DNA of 57,716 nt from Microbispora sp. H13382 (GCF_014161445.1 NZ_JABBXA010000034.1:1-57716); one strand, 5' to 3'; numbered from the stretch's first letter, positions 8,458-16,149 are shown. Notes: generated by a model not told the origin, from the letters alone. A program made the numbers and translations.

Positions 8458-8486
8458 ATCGTAGCTTCGCGGTCGCGCGTCCACAA
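8458..8486 (-). promoter_or_regulatory. Predicted promoter of the chitinase operon
   Basis: On the minus strand TTGTGG (8486-8481) and TACGAT (8463-8458) are separated by exactly 17 bases, a good match to the vegetative sigma-factor consensus. The predicted transcription start is near 8451, giving a leader of about 200 bases with the palindrome at its very start. Confidence 0.5.
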
Positions 8487-8706
8487 GACCCAATTCGACA
8501 GCGTTCTTAACGAACTTTGTCATCGCCGGTCGGCACGCGGTGACGTGTTATGCGCGCGTTAAGGGTCGACTGGCTGTCCGTTAAGGCGGTTCTGTCCCCC
8601 ACACGCTCACTGGCGAGTCTCATCGGGCACGGCGCAGCCGCCGCGCGTCGGGCGCAGGCGGCGAGCGGGCGCGCCGCGGCGAAGCGAGGTCAGCGGCAGT
8701 AGAGCC

Positions 8707-8769
8707 GGGGCAGTGCGTGCCGAGGCCGGGGCCAGGCGGGGCAGAACCGGGGGCAGTGCGTGCCGAGGC
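8707..8769. repeat. Direct repeat of 20 bases, downstream of the truncated chitinase
   Basis: GGGGCAGTGCGTGCCGAGGC occurs at 8707-8726 and again at 8750-8769. It lies just past the abrupt end of the fourth GH18 gene and may mark the rearrangement that removed its 3' part. Confidence 0.6.
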
Positions 8770-8809
8770 AGCGCGGGTCAGCGGAGGGCCCGCGCGGGGC
8801 GACGCCGGA

Positions 8810-10009
8810 TCAGCGCAGGACGGCACCCTCGCGCACGGCGTGCCGGCCGTCCCTCTGCACGTTCACGAAGTCGACGAGGCCGACCAGCTTCTCCAGTTCG
8901 AACCCGGCATCGATGCGGTCCGGGTCGGCGGGGAGGTAGACCGTGAGCAGATAGTGGCGGCCGGTGGCCGCGCCGAGCGCGTCGAGTTGCGCGCGGAACT
9001 CGGCCAGCAGGGCCGTCAAGGACCGCCTGTCGTCGACGCCGGTGTGGTTGCCCAGGTGCCCTTTGCCGCCGGGCCACTCCCAGTCGATGTCTATCCCGTC
9101 GAAGACGCCCGCCGCGCTGCCCGGCCCGCCCCTGCCGTCGACGCCCGGCAGGTCGCCCCTGATGTACGCGTCGAGACACGACTTGACGAACCTCTGCCGG
9201 CTGGCGGCGGTCCGCGCGACGTCGGAGAAGTACTTGGAATACGTCCAGCCGCCGATCGAGACCAGCGTTTTCAGGCCGCGGTGGCGGGCCTTCAGTTTCT
9301 TCAGCTGGTTGAAGTTTCCGGCGAGCGGGGCATCGGGGGGATCTGCCACGCCGTCCAGCGACTCGGCGGCCGTGAAGCCACGCTGGTAGTCGGCCCACGC
9401 GTCCCCCGCGCCGTCGCCCTGGTCGGGGTCGTTCGGGTCGGGCGCCAGCGGCCGGGTGACCCCGGTGAGACAGGTCAGCGATCCGGGGTCGATGTTCGCG
9501 AACGCGTAGAGGACGTGGGTCAGCCTGCCCGCCAGCCCGCCGGTCTCGAGGTCTCGCACGGTGGAGGTGGCGCCGTACGCGCCGCGCTGCGCGACGTACC
9601 CGACCCTGATGCGGCTCGGCGAGGGGGACGGCGACGGCGTGACGGTCACCGTGACCGTCACCTCCGGCATGGGAACGGCGTTCTGCACCGTCACGGCGTG
9701 CGCGGTCGCGGCGTGCGCGGTGCCCGCTTGCGCCATGCCTGCTTGCGCCATGCCTGCTTGCGCCGTGCCTGTTTGCGCCGTGGCTGCTTGTGCGGTTGCG
9801 GCTTGCGCGGTGCCCGCTTGCGCGGGGGCGACCGCTGCCCGCGCCGGCGCGGGGGCGGCCCGCGGTGCCACGACCCGTGACCTGGCCTCGCTGACGGCCG
9901 TCGTGCCGGTCTCGGTGGCGCGGGCCGGGCCGTACCAGGCGACGAACAACGAGGACAGCAGGGCGCTCAGGACCACGACGGTGAAGGCGCCACGCGTGAT
10001 CGCTCCCAT
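8810..10009 (-). CDS. GH18 chitinase lacking its C-terminal part
   Basis: 399 residues. Signal-anchor-like N-terminus (about 10-28), an Ala/Gln/Thr pentapeptide repeat region (about 60-105), a Thr-Val/PSPSPS linker, then a GH18 domain starting IRVGYVAQRGAYG. The catalytic motif FDGIDIDWEWPG is intact. After LVGLVDFVNVQ, where this family continues GYDxHG, the frame runs into RDGRHAVREGAVLR and stops, and no further GH18 sequence follows in any frame. The last third of the barrel, including substrate-binding residues, is therefore missing and the product is probably inactive: a pseudogene in practice. Start ATG 10009 has CGGAG six bases upstream. Confidence 0.75.
   Translation of the reverse strand: MGAITRGAFTVVVLSALLSSLFVAWYGPARATETGTTAVSEARSRVVAPRAAPAPARAAVAPAQAGTAQAATAQAATAQTGTAQAGMAQAGMAQAGTAHAATAHAVTVQNAVPMPEVTVTVTVTPSPSPSPSRIRVGYVAQRGAYGATSTVRDLETGGLAGRLTHVLYAFANIDPGSLTCLTGVTRPLAPDPNDPDQGDGAGDAWADYQRGFTAAESLDGVADPPDAPLAGNFNQLKKLKARHRGLKTLVSIGGWTYSKYFSDVARTAASRQRFVKSCLDAYIRGDLPGVDGRGGPGSAAGVFDGIDIDWEWPGGKGHLGNHTGVDDRRSLTALLAEFRAQLDALGAATGRHYLLTVYLPADPDRIDAGFELEKLVGLVDFVNVQRDGRHAVREGAVLR
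9696..9830 (-). repeat. 15-bp minisatellite, nine units, inside the truncated chitinase
   Basis: Units beginning at 9696, 9711, 9726, 9741, 9756, 9771, 9786, 9801 and 9816 follow the pattern GCTTGCGCCATGCCT with few changes. Being 15 bp long they stay in frame and encode the pentapeptide series AQAGT/AQAAT/AQAGM between signal peptide and catalytic domain. Confidence 0.85.
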
Positions 10010-10310
10010 GGTGGGCTCCGAACAGTGACGAGCCTCCGCGGCGAGGCACGGAGGCGAGAAGAGGAATGCCGCGGGAGCGTAGTGACGTCACCGCCGGACC
10101 GACAAGCAGCGCAGTCTTAAGCCCGGATTATGCGTGCCTCATGTCGCAGGTGGGCGCGTTCCAGCGGCATCACCTGCGGTTACCCATGGTGTCGCCCTTC
10201 TCTGCAAGTTTCACCCCCCGCCCCCGGTGGCGAGACTGCCGGTGCCGTGCCGGCGCGGGCGCCGGGCGGCCGCACGGCGCCCCACGCCCCGGCCGCCTCA
10301 GGCGGCTGTC
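10010..10310. other. Intergenic region, no gene
   Basis: About 300 bases between the membrane-protein gene and the truncated chitinase gene, both read leftward. It contains an 8-bp inverted repeat CGCAGGTG/CACCTGCG (10145-10152, 10171-10178) and very GC-rich self-complementary sequence near 10230-10300 that may terminate the SBP56 operon. I looked for cobalamin, c-di-AMP and c-di-GMP riboswitch cores on both strands and did not find one. Confidence 0.4.
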
Positions 10311-10910
10311 TCAGACGGCGCCGACCAGGGTGAAGACGCCCGCCCCCAGCAGTGCGAACGCCCACATCCTGTCGAGGTTGAACCAGGCCCGCCGCAGGAC
10401 GGCGACGCCGAGGAACTCGTACACGACGACGGCGACGACGGTCGCCGTGAGGAACATCGCGAGCGTGTGCACGCCCGCGACGAGCATGCCGCCCGACAGG
10501 GCGTGCCCGTGGTGACTCGCCGGCATGCGGGTCAGCACGGGCAGCAGCATCAGGCCCGCGCCGTGCACCGACGACATCAGGAACGACCAGGCGGCCAGTT
10601 GCGGCAGCGACAGCCGCATGCCCACCCAGCGGAAGTGCCGCCGGGCGAGCAGGTGCCACAGGCCGAACCCGACGAGCACGACTCCCGCCCCGATCGCGAG
10701 GGCCGTGGCCGTCACCAGCGACCCGGTCGCCGACACGACGGCCACCACGAGGGCCACCGACACGAGGTGGCCCAGCGCGATGACCGGCAGCGACTGCAGC
10801 AGCAGGTCGCGGCTGCGCTCCTGCAACCCCCGCGCGACGGCGAACAGCCAGCCCATCGCGGGATTGATCCCGTGAAAGGCGCCGAGCAGGATGACGGCGG
10901 TCAGGGTCAC
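10311..10910 (-). CDS. Polytopic membrane protein coupled to SBP56
   Basis: 199 residues, about six hydrophobic segments, starting with GTG 10910, which overlaps the SBP56 stop as GTGA. Intramembrane-type motifs stand out: GAFHGINPAMGW near residue 12, ALGHL, SSVHGAGLML near residue 115, SHHGHA and GVHTLAMF. Such His-Gly motifs in short membrane proteins recall metal transporters of the NicO/RcnA type, but I cannot assign a family with certainty. Known biology links SBP56-type methanethiol oxidases to copper maturation genes, so a metal supply role is a reasonable inference. Sulfur-compound export (TauE-like) is the main alternative. Confidence 0.7.
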   Translation of the reverse strand: MTLTAVILLGAFHGINPAMGWLFAVARGLQERSRDLLLQSLPVIALGHLVSVALVVAVVSATGSLVTATALAIGAGVVLVGFGLWHLLARRHFRWVGMRLSLPQLAAWSFLMSSVHGAGLMLLPVLTRMPASHHGHALSGGMLVAGVHTLAMFLTATVVAVVVYEFLGVAVLRRAWFNLDRMWAFALLGAGVFTLVGAV

Positions 10911-12295
10911 GGGTAGCAGTAGGAGTCGGAGGACGCGTCGCCGCCCTGGAGCCGGGTCTGGTGCGGGCGCAGGCCGCGGAAGTCGTCGCCGTGCGGGAAG
11001 AACCTCTCGTCCAGTGTGAACGACTCGGTGTCGATCTTCGCCATCCAGGCGCCGACGCCGTCGGGATAGAACTGGTCGTCCCAGGCTCCGTACAGCGAGT
11101 TGGTGACGTAGACCCGGCGGCCGTCGCGGCTCACCTCGACCATCTGCGGCCCGCCGGCGAGCCGCTCGTCCGGCGCCGCCGGGTGCGCCTCGCGCCGCAC
11201 GATGCCGCCGAGGCGGACCGAGCCGAGCTCGACCGGCTTGAACGGGTCGGACACGTCGTACTGCTTGAGCTCGCCGGTGCCCCAGCACGACACGTACAGC
11301 CGCTGGTCGTCGACCGACAGGTCGATGTCGGTGACCAGCGGCGGCACCGCGCCGAACGGCTTGAGCACGTCGGGCAGGTCGTCCGGCGAGGCCGGCTCGG
11401 CCGGGATCGTGATCACCTTCTCCGCCGCCCAGCGGGAGCCGTCCCTGTGCCACACCCACACGGAGGCCGACAGGTCCTCGACGCTGGTCACGACGCCCAC
11501 GAAGCCGTAGGTCTTGGTCGGGTCGTGGGCGGGGCGCAGCTCCAGCGTCATCTGGTGCTGGTCGCCGAGGTCCACCTCCTGGACGTGCCTGCGCTTGCGC
11601 AGGTCCCAGAAGTGAATCTTGTGGCCGTACTTGCGGCCGAGCAGCAGCTCGCCGACCACCCCGTCCTCGACCATGGACGGCGTGCCCCACTCGGAGGTGA
11701 CCAGGACGTCGTGGTTGATGTGCCACCAGAAGTCGTACGCGAGGTACTGCGGGCCGCGGTCGACCTCCCACCGGCCCAGGACCTCGAACGAGTTGTGGTC
11801 GAGGATGGCGATGCCGCCGGGCCCGTCGTCGCCGTACCCTCCGAGCGCGCTGACGTACAGGCCCTCGGGGCCGCAGTGGACGGTGTGCGGGCGGGAGTAG
11901 CCGGCCCGCTTGCCCAGCTCCTCGGGCTCGATGACCTTCACGAGCTCCGGGCTGACGCGGTCCTTGGTGTCGTACACGTAGATCCGCGACGACCGCAGGC
12001 CGGGCACGATCAGGTAGCGCCGCTCGACGTGCGGGTGCGGCGCGTAGGGGCACAGCGCGCTGCTGCAGGCGTTCCAGCCGAAGTGGTGCAGCTCGTCCCC
12101 CGTGTGCGGCAGGTCGGTCCAGCCGACCACGGTCCCGTACGCCGGGGACGCGGGATCGGTGTCGAGGACGGCGAGCGCGTCGGGCCGCTGGGCCGACCGG
12201 TCGAAGGCGGCCACGTAGGCCAGCTTCTCCGGCGGCGCCTCGGCGGCGTCGCGGGGCGAGGGGTAGAAGGTCGGATCGGGCTTCCACAGCGTCAT
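10907..12295 (-). CDS. Selenium-binding protein SBP56 family, probable methanethiol oxidase
   Basis: 462 residues, the usual size of the SBP56/SELENBP1 family, a beta-propeller that oxidises methanethiol to formaldehyde, H2S and H2O2 using a metal. Family landmarks are visible: HHFGWNACSSALCPY near residue 70, RYLIVPGLRSSRIYVYD, RPHTVHCGPEGLYVS, WHINHDVLVTSEWGTPSM, TDIDLSVDDQRLYVSCWGTG and RDGRRVYVTNSLYGAWDDQF. The His residues in these motifs are the candidate metal ligands. No signal peptide. ATG 12295 (MTLWKPDPTFYPSP) fits the family N-terminus. The stop overlaps the next gene's GTG, so the two are translated together. It is divergent from the LeuE-like exporter. Confidence 0.92.
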   Translation of the reverse strand: MTLWKPDPTFYPSPRDAAEAPPEKLAYVAAFDRSAQRPDALAVLDTDPASPAYGTVVGWTDLPHTGDELHHFGWNACSSALCPYAPHPHVERRYLIVPGLRSSRIYVYDTKDRVSPELVKVIEPEELGKRAGYSRPHTVHCGPEGLYVSALGGYGDDGPGGIAILDHNSFEVLGRWEVDRGPQYLAYDFWWHINHDVLVTSEWGTPSMVEDGVVGELLLGRKYGHKIHFWDLRKRRHVQEVDLGDQHQMTLELRPAHDPTKTYGFVGVVTSVEDLSASVWVWHRDGSRWAAEKVITIPAEPASPDDLPDVLKPFGAVPPLVTDIDLSVDDQRLYVSCWGTGELKQYDVSDPFKPVELGSVRLGGIVRREAHPAAPDERLAGGPQMVEVSRDGRRVYVTNSLYGAWDDQFYPDGVGAWMAKIDTESFTLDERFFPHGDDFRGLRPHQTRLQGGDASSDSYCYP

Positions 12296-12310
12296 GGACT
12301 CAAGGATTGT

Positions 12311-12336
12311 CCCTTATTACCCATAGGGTCAATAGG
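12311..12336. promoter_or_regulatory. AT-rich inverted repeat between divergent genes
   Basis: The core ACCCATAGGGT (12319-12329) is a perfect 11-base palindrome, and imperfect outer arms CCTTATT/AATAGG extend it to about 26 bases. It lies 16-41 bases upstream of the SBP56 start and some 80 bases upstream of the exporter start, so one dimeric regulator could control both. Confidence 0.4.
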
Positions 12337-12416
12337 AATCTTCGGTCCCGCACCCTGCCGTGACCACAGACCGTGAAGAGCTATACCCTGACTTATCGCG
12401 CTTTACGGAGGCAGGG

Positions 12417-13103
12417 TTGTTCTTCGGGATCACCAACATCTGGACGTACATCGTCGGCTCGTTTCTGATCATCCTGCTCCCGGGGCCGAACTCGCTGTTC
12501 GTGCTGTCCACCGCCGCCCAGCGTGGCGTGCGGCAGGGTTACCGCGCGGCGGCCGGGGTCTTCGCCGGCGACTCGGTCCTCATGTTCCTGTCGGCCGCCG
12601 GGGTCGCGTCGCTGCTGAAGTCGACGCCCGTGCTGTTCTCGATCGTGAAGTACTCGGGCGCGGTCTATCTGGCGTGGATCGGCTTCGGCATGCTGCGCGG
12701 CGCCTGGCGCTCCCTGCGGGCCTCCCGGGCAGGGGCCCCGGCCCAGGTCACGGAGGCGGCGCAGGCCGTGGAGGCCGTGGAGGCGGCGATCCCGGCGGCG
12801 GGCGACCCGTTCCGCAAGGCGTTCACGATCAGCCTGCTCAACCCCAAGGCGATCCTGTTCTTCGTGGCGTTCTTCGTGCAGTTCGTGGACCCGTCGTACG
12901 GCGCGCCGGTGCTGTCGTTCCTGATCCTCGCGCTGATCGTGCAGGTCTTCAGCGTGGCCTACCTGAGCACGCTCATCTTCGGCGGCACGTTCCTCGCGAG
13001 CCACTTCCGGCAGCGCCGCAAGCTGTCCGCCGGGCTCACCTCGGGGGTCGGCGCGCTCTTCCTCGGCTTCGGCGCCAAACTGGCCACCGCGACGCTGAAC
13101 TGA
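12417..13103 (+). CDS. LysE/RhtB family exporter, LeuE-like
   Basis: 228 residues, about six membrane spans. The N-terminus (FFGITNIWTYIVGSFLIILL) with PGPNSLFVLSTAAQRGVRQG matches the LysE/RhtB amino-acid exporter signature, and the resemblance is greatest to LeuE (leucine efflux). A second signature, ISLLNPKAILFFVAFFVQFV, lies past the middle. An Ala/Glu-rich cytoplasmic loop (about 105-125) is longer than usual. I chose TTG 12417: GGAGG sits five bases upstream and the LeuE-type N-terminus begins there. An in-frame GTG at 12360 would add 19 polar residues unlike the family. Its stop is 7 bases from that of the convergent oxidoreductase gene. Confidence 0.85.
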   Translation: MFFGITNIWTYIVGSFLIILLPGPNSLFVLSTAAQRGVRQGYRAAAGVFAGDSVLMFLSAAGVASLLKSTPVLFSIVKYSGAVYLAWIGFGMLRGAWRSLRASRAGAPAQVTEAAQAVEAVEAAIPAAGDPFRKAFTISLLNPKAILFFVAFFVQFVDPSYGAPVLSFLILALIVQVFSVAYLSTLIFGGTFLASHFRQRRKLSAGLTSGVGALFLGFGAKLATATLN

Positions 13104-13110
13104 ACGACGC

Positions 13111-13956
13111 TCACTCCCCGTGCAGGTCGGCGAGAGCGCCCTCGAAGGCGTCCATCGCCCGCTGGACGCGGTCGTATCCGGCCGAGGGCAGCCAGGCCAT
13201 GACCCGGGACACCCCGGCCTTCTCGCACTGTTCCAGCGCGCCCGGGTCGGCCGGCGCGGACAGCATCAGGACCTCGACCTGCCTGCCCGCCTCCTCGGCC
13301 CGCCGGAACAACTCGGGAACGCGATCGAGGATCCCAGGGCCGTAGTTGGGCAGCCACGCGTCCCCGTAGGCGAGCACGCGGTCGAAGACGCGCGGCCCGA
13401 CGCCGCCCACCAGGATCGGCGGGTATGGCTTCTGCGCCGGTTTGGGCCATGACCAGATTGGGTCGAAGGACACGAATTCGCCGTGGAACTCGGCCTCGTC
13501 ACGGGTCCAGATCTCCCGCATCGCCCGGACGCGCTCGCGCATGACGGCGAAGCGGCGGGCCGGGTCGACGCCGTGGTGGCGCAACTCCTCGCGGTTCCAT
13601 CCGGCGCCGACGCCGAACTCGAACCGCCCGCCGGTCAGGTTGTCCACGCTCGCCACCGTCTTCGCCAGGCCGATGGGCTCGTGCTCGGGCACCAGGCAGA
13701 TGCCCGTCCCCACGCGCAGCCGGGTCGTCGCCGCGCCCGCGGCCATCGAGGCGACGAACGGGTCGTAGCTGTGCCAGTAGCGCCGGGGCAGGTCGCCGCC
13801 CCATTCGTCCTTCGGCGTCTGACCGTCCGGCGGCACCGGGATGTGCGTGTGCTCGGTGAACAGCAGCGCCGTGTGGCCGCGCTGCTCGACGAGCCGGGCC
13901 AAGGCATCCGGACGAACCGCATCATCTGTTGCGAAGTAGCCGAAACCTGAGTCCAT
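13111..13956 (-). CDS. LLM class F420-dependent oxidoreductase
   Basis: 281 residues, luciferase-like monooxygenase fold. Visible family features: GYFATDDAVRPDALARLVEQ at the N-terminus, LLFTEHTHIP, the TTRLRVGTGICLVPEHEP strand-loop, the KTVASVDNLTGGRFEFGVGAGWNREEL motif typical of actinobacterial F420-dependent LLM enzymes, and a late PPILVGGVGPRVFDRVLAYGD. The substrate is unknown; relatives act on hydride transfers with coenzyme F420. ATG 13956 was chosen because the fold starts there; longer readings upstream lack coding character. Confidence 0.88.
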   Translation of the reverse strand: MDSGFGYFATDDAVRPDALARLVEQRGHTALLFTEHTHIPVPPDGQTPKDEWGGDLPRRYWHSYDPFVASMAAGAATTRLRVGTGICLVPEHEPIGLAKTVASVDNLTGGRFEFGVGAGWNREELRHHGVDPARRFAVMRERVRAMREIWTRDEAEFHGEFVSFDPIWSWPKPAQKPYPPILVGGVGPRVFDRVLAYGDAWLPNYGPGILDRVPELFRRAEEAGRQVEVLMLSAPADPGALEQCEKAGVSRVMAWLPSAGYDRVQRAMDAFEGALADLHGE

Positions 13957-14241
13957 GCCGTCAAAGTAACCCGCGCTCTCCGCGCGCCGGGGAAAGCGCC
14001 CCGCGGCCATCGGCAAAGCGCTGACCAGGGGTTTCCGCGAGCTCGTAAGCCGGGTGCGGCCATGCCGTACCGTTATGACCCAGCGATCGGCCCCGCGCAT
14101 TCGGGCCCCGCAGGGGCGGCCGTCGGGTACCGTGAGCCACCGACAAAGAGCCTGCCCTCGGGCGTTTCCGCCCGCGATGTCCGGGTAGGCGCGTTGCCCA
14201 ACCACAGCGTCGGTCTCCCCTGCCGGCCCGTTGGAGTTGCC

Positions 14242-14883
14242 ATGAACCACACGCCTTTCGCACTGCCACGGCTCACCGCACTGATCAAGCAGGCGGTGCC
14301 CCGGCTCCTCGAAGGCGTGGTGGCTCCCCTCGTGGTCTTCTACGCGGCTCTCGCGGTGCTCGGCCTGCGCGGCGCGCTGATGGCCGCGGTGTCGTGGGTC
14401 TACCTGGGCGTCCTGTGGCGGCTCGTCCGGCGTCAGCCCGTTCCGGGGACGATGATCATGGCGACGATCGCGATCACCTTCCGCACCGTGATCGGACTGT
14501 GGACCGGCAGCCCCGTCCTCTACTTCATCCAGCCGGAACTGGGCACGATCTGCATCAGCATGGTGCTCCTGGCGTCGGTGCGGATGCGCCGCCCGCTGGT
14601 CCAGCGGCTCACGCTCGACTACATCCACCTGCCGTCGTTCGTGCTGCGGCACGAGCGCGTCCGCACCTTCTTCGCCCGGATCACCCTGCTCTGGGCGTTC
14701 GTGCTCCTGGTCAACTCGGCCATGAGCATCTGGCTGCTGCTGCACGAGTCGATCGGCGACTACCTGATCATCCGCACCGCCGCCGTCGCCGTCGTCACCG
14801 GCCTCGCCTTCCTCGGGTCGGTCTGGGCGTTCCGCCGGGTCCTGCGGCGCCTGCACACCGAGGCCCCGGCGATCACCGCTTAG
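14242..14883 (+). CDS. VC0807-like membrane protein
   Basis: 213 residues, five or six hydrophobic segments, resembling VC0807-family and intracellular septation A-like membrane proteins: LLEGVVAPLVVFYAALAVLG near the N-terminus, an RTVIGLWTGSPVLYFIQPEL motif, then a conserved LITLLWAFVLLVNSAMSIWL-like segment. No enzymatic residues are evident and the function is unknown. ATG 14242 follows TTGGAG at good spacing; the frame is open upstream without coding character. The stop overlaps by four bases the stop of the convergent SnoaL-like gene. About 285 bases upstream, shared with the divergent LLM gene, hold the promoters. Confidence 0.75.
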   Translation: MNHTPFALPRLTALIKQAVPRLLEGVVAPLVVFYAALAVLGLRGALMAAVSWVYLGVLWRLVRRQPVPGTMIMATIAITFRTVIGLWTGSPVLYFIQPELGTICISMVLLASVRMRRPLVQRLTLDYIHLPSFVLRHERVRTFFARITLLWAFVLLVNSAMSIWLLLHESIGDYLIIRTAAVAVVTGLAFLGSVWAFRRVLRRLHTEAPAITA

Positions 14884-15350
14884 CCCTCCAGCGTGTGGGT
14901 GCGCACCGCCTCGTCGCCGCGGGTGTGCCAGGCGTCGAACGCGAAGGCCACGACCTTCCACCCCTCGGCCTGCCGTACGAGCCGGAGCCGGTAGACGCCC
15001 CACACCTCGAACATGCCGCCGCCCAGCGCGGCGTCGAGCAGGTTGTAGGCGTAGCCCTTGGTGGTCACGTGCGCCTCGGCGCCGTCCACGGTCACCGCGA
15101 AGTTGCTCACCGTGTGGAAGCTCTGCTTACGGGCGTGCAGGCCGGTCCGCCAGCCGTCCACGAGGGTCTCGGCGCTGATCCGCGCGGGCTCCCCGCCGTT
15201 GAGGCTGGTGAAGTCGGCGTCCACCTCGCCGGCGAACAGCTCCCGGCACACCGGCCAGTTCTTGGCGTCCACGGTATCGAAGACGGCGGTGACGACGTCC
15301 ACGATCTCGGCCCGGTCCACCAGTGCGGCGATCTCATCCATGGTCACCAT
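14880..15350 (-). CDS. SnoaL-like / NTF2-like domain protein
   Basis: 156 residues, a single SnoaL-like alpha+beta barrel: N-terminal helices (EIAALVDRAEIVDVVTAVFD), DAKNWPVCRELFAGEVDADF, a GRT/HARKQSFHTVSNFAVTVDG strand pair, and the closing YRLRLVRQAEGWKVVAFAFD. Many actinobacterial copies are annotated as nuclear transport factor 2 family proteins and act as small isomerases, dehydratases or binding proteins. No catalytic assignment is possible. Two ATG codons (15350, 15341) are plausible starts. It is divergent from the SDR gene 35 bases away, so the two may act together. Confidence 0.82.
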   Translation of the reverse strand: MVTMDEIAALVDRAEIVDVVTAVFDTVDAKNWPVCRELFAGEVDADFTSLNGGEPARISAETLVDGWRTGLHARKQSFHTVSNFAVTVDGAEAHVTTKGYAYNLLDAALGGGMFEVWGVYRLRLVRQAEGWKVVAFAFDAWHTRGDEAVRTHTLEG

Positions 15351-15385
15351 CCTGCCCCACGCGATCTGTGATAGGCACGCTTGTC

Positions 15386-16111
15386 ATGGGTACCGCACTG
15401 GTCACGGGCGCCTCACGAGGCCTGGGCGCCGTCATCGCCGAACGGCTCGCCAAGGACGGCTGGCACGTCGCCGTCAACTACGCCAACGACACGGGCGGGG
15501 CCTCCGCCGTCGTCGACCGCATCACCGCCGCCGGCGGATCGGCCCGGCCGGCCCGGTTCGACGTCACCGACGAGGAGTCCGTACGGGAGGGCGTGGCCGC
15601 GATCGGGCACGTCGACGTGGTCGTCAACAACGCCACCGGCCCGCAGCCGCTGATGCCGGTGGAGAAGCAGACCTGGGAGGACCACCTCGGCCAGCTCCGC
15701 TTCTTCGTCAAGGCCCCGCTGCTGATCCTGCAGGCCGTGCTGCCCGGCATGCGCGAGGCCGGGACCGGCCGGATCGTCAACGTGGGCAGCGAGGTCGCCG
15801 ACCTCGGCAACGCGGAGTTCGGGCACTACGTCGCGGCCAAGGCCGCGATGCACGGGCTCACCCGGTCGTGGGCCCGCGAGCTGGGTTCGTACGGGATCAC
15901 CGTGAACACCGTCGAGCCGGGCTGGATCCCGGTGGAGCGCCACGCGGACGTCCCCCCGGAGGACTACACCGACTACCTGCGCGACGTCCCGCTGGGGCAC
16001 ATGGGCGCGCCGGTGGACATCGCCGAGACGGTGGCGTTCCTCGCCTCTCCCGGTGCCCGTTTCGTCACCGGTCAGCGGCTCGCCGTCAACGGCGGCAAGA
16101 CGATGAGCTGA
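15386..16111 (+). CDS. SDR family oxidoreductase
   Basis: 241 residues, classical short-chain dehydrogenase/reductase. The dinucleotide-binding motif TGASRGLG is at the N-terminus, the NNAT motif follows beta-4, the catalytic Ser lies in IVNVGSE, and the YVAAK pair is present, as is the late SPGARFVTGQRLAVNGG segment. The C-terminal pattern resembles FabG-like 3-oxoacyl reductases. Substrate unknown. I chose ATG 15386 (MGTALVTGASRG), as the Rossmann fold begins directly after it. Divergent from the SnoaL-like gene. Confidence 0.9.
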   Translation: MGTALVTGASRGLGAVIAERLAKDGWHVAVNYANDTGGASAVVDRITAAGGSARPARFDVTDEESVREGVAAIGHVDVVVNNATGPQPLMPVEKQTWEDHLGQLRFFVKAPLLILQAVLPGMREAGTGRIVNVGSEVADLGNAEFGHYVAAKAAMHGLTRSWARELGSYGITVNTVEPGWIPVERHADVPPEDYTDYLRDVPLGHMGAPVDIAETVAFLASPGARFVTGQRLAVNGGKTMS

Positions 16112-16135
16112 CCCCGCCCACGCCTCCCGGGTAAA

Positions 16136-16149
16136 GAATCACGTGATTC
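16136..16149. promoter_or_regulatory. 14-base perfect palindrome upstream of the phosphotriesterase-like gene
   Basis: GAATCACGTGATTC reads the same on both strands. It lies 25 bases after the SDR stop and 39 bases before the next ATG, followed by an A-rich stretch. An operator for a dimeric regulator is the simplest reading; a terminator for the SDR gene is less likely because a perfect palindrome leaves no loop. Confidence 0.5.

Larger units (their letters stand above)
8248..8809. other. Regulatory region upstream of the chitinase operon
   Basis: About 560 bases with no gene. It holds, from the operon outward on the minus strand: the leader hairpin (8291-8345), a palindrome (8430-8446), a promoter (8458-8486), three copies of the 7-mer CGTTAAG (8506-8512 inverted, 8557-8563 and 8579-8585), and a 20-base direct repeat at 8707-8726 and 8750-8769. 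The part from 8620 to 8809 is where the missing 3' end of the fourth chitinase gene would be, but no GH18 sequence is present in any frame. Confidence 0.6.

Noticed and set aside
10010..10310. Riboswitch before the truncated chitinase
   Set aside because: A GGGTAACC and a GGGTGAAAC string caught the eye, but no cobalamin, c-di-AMP (ydaO) or c-di-GMP (GEMM) core could be completed on either strand.
13957..15003. 630-codon form of the LLM oxidoreductase
   Set aside because: The extra 349 codons are antisense to the VC0807-like and SnoaL genes and have no domain; the LLM fold starts at 13956.
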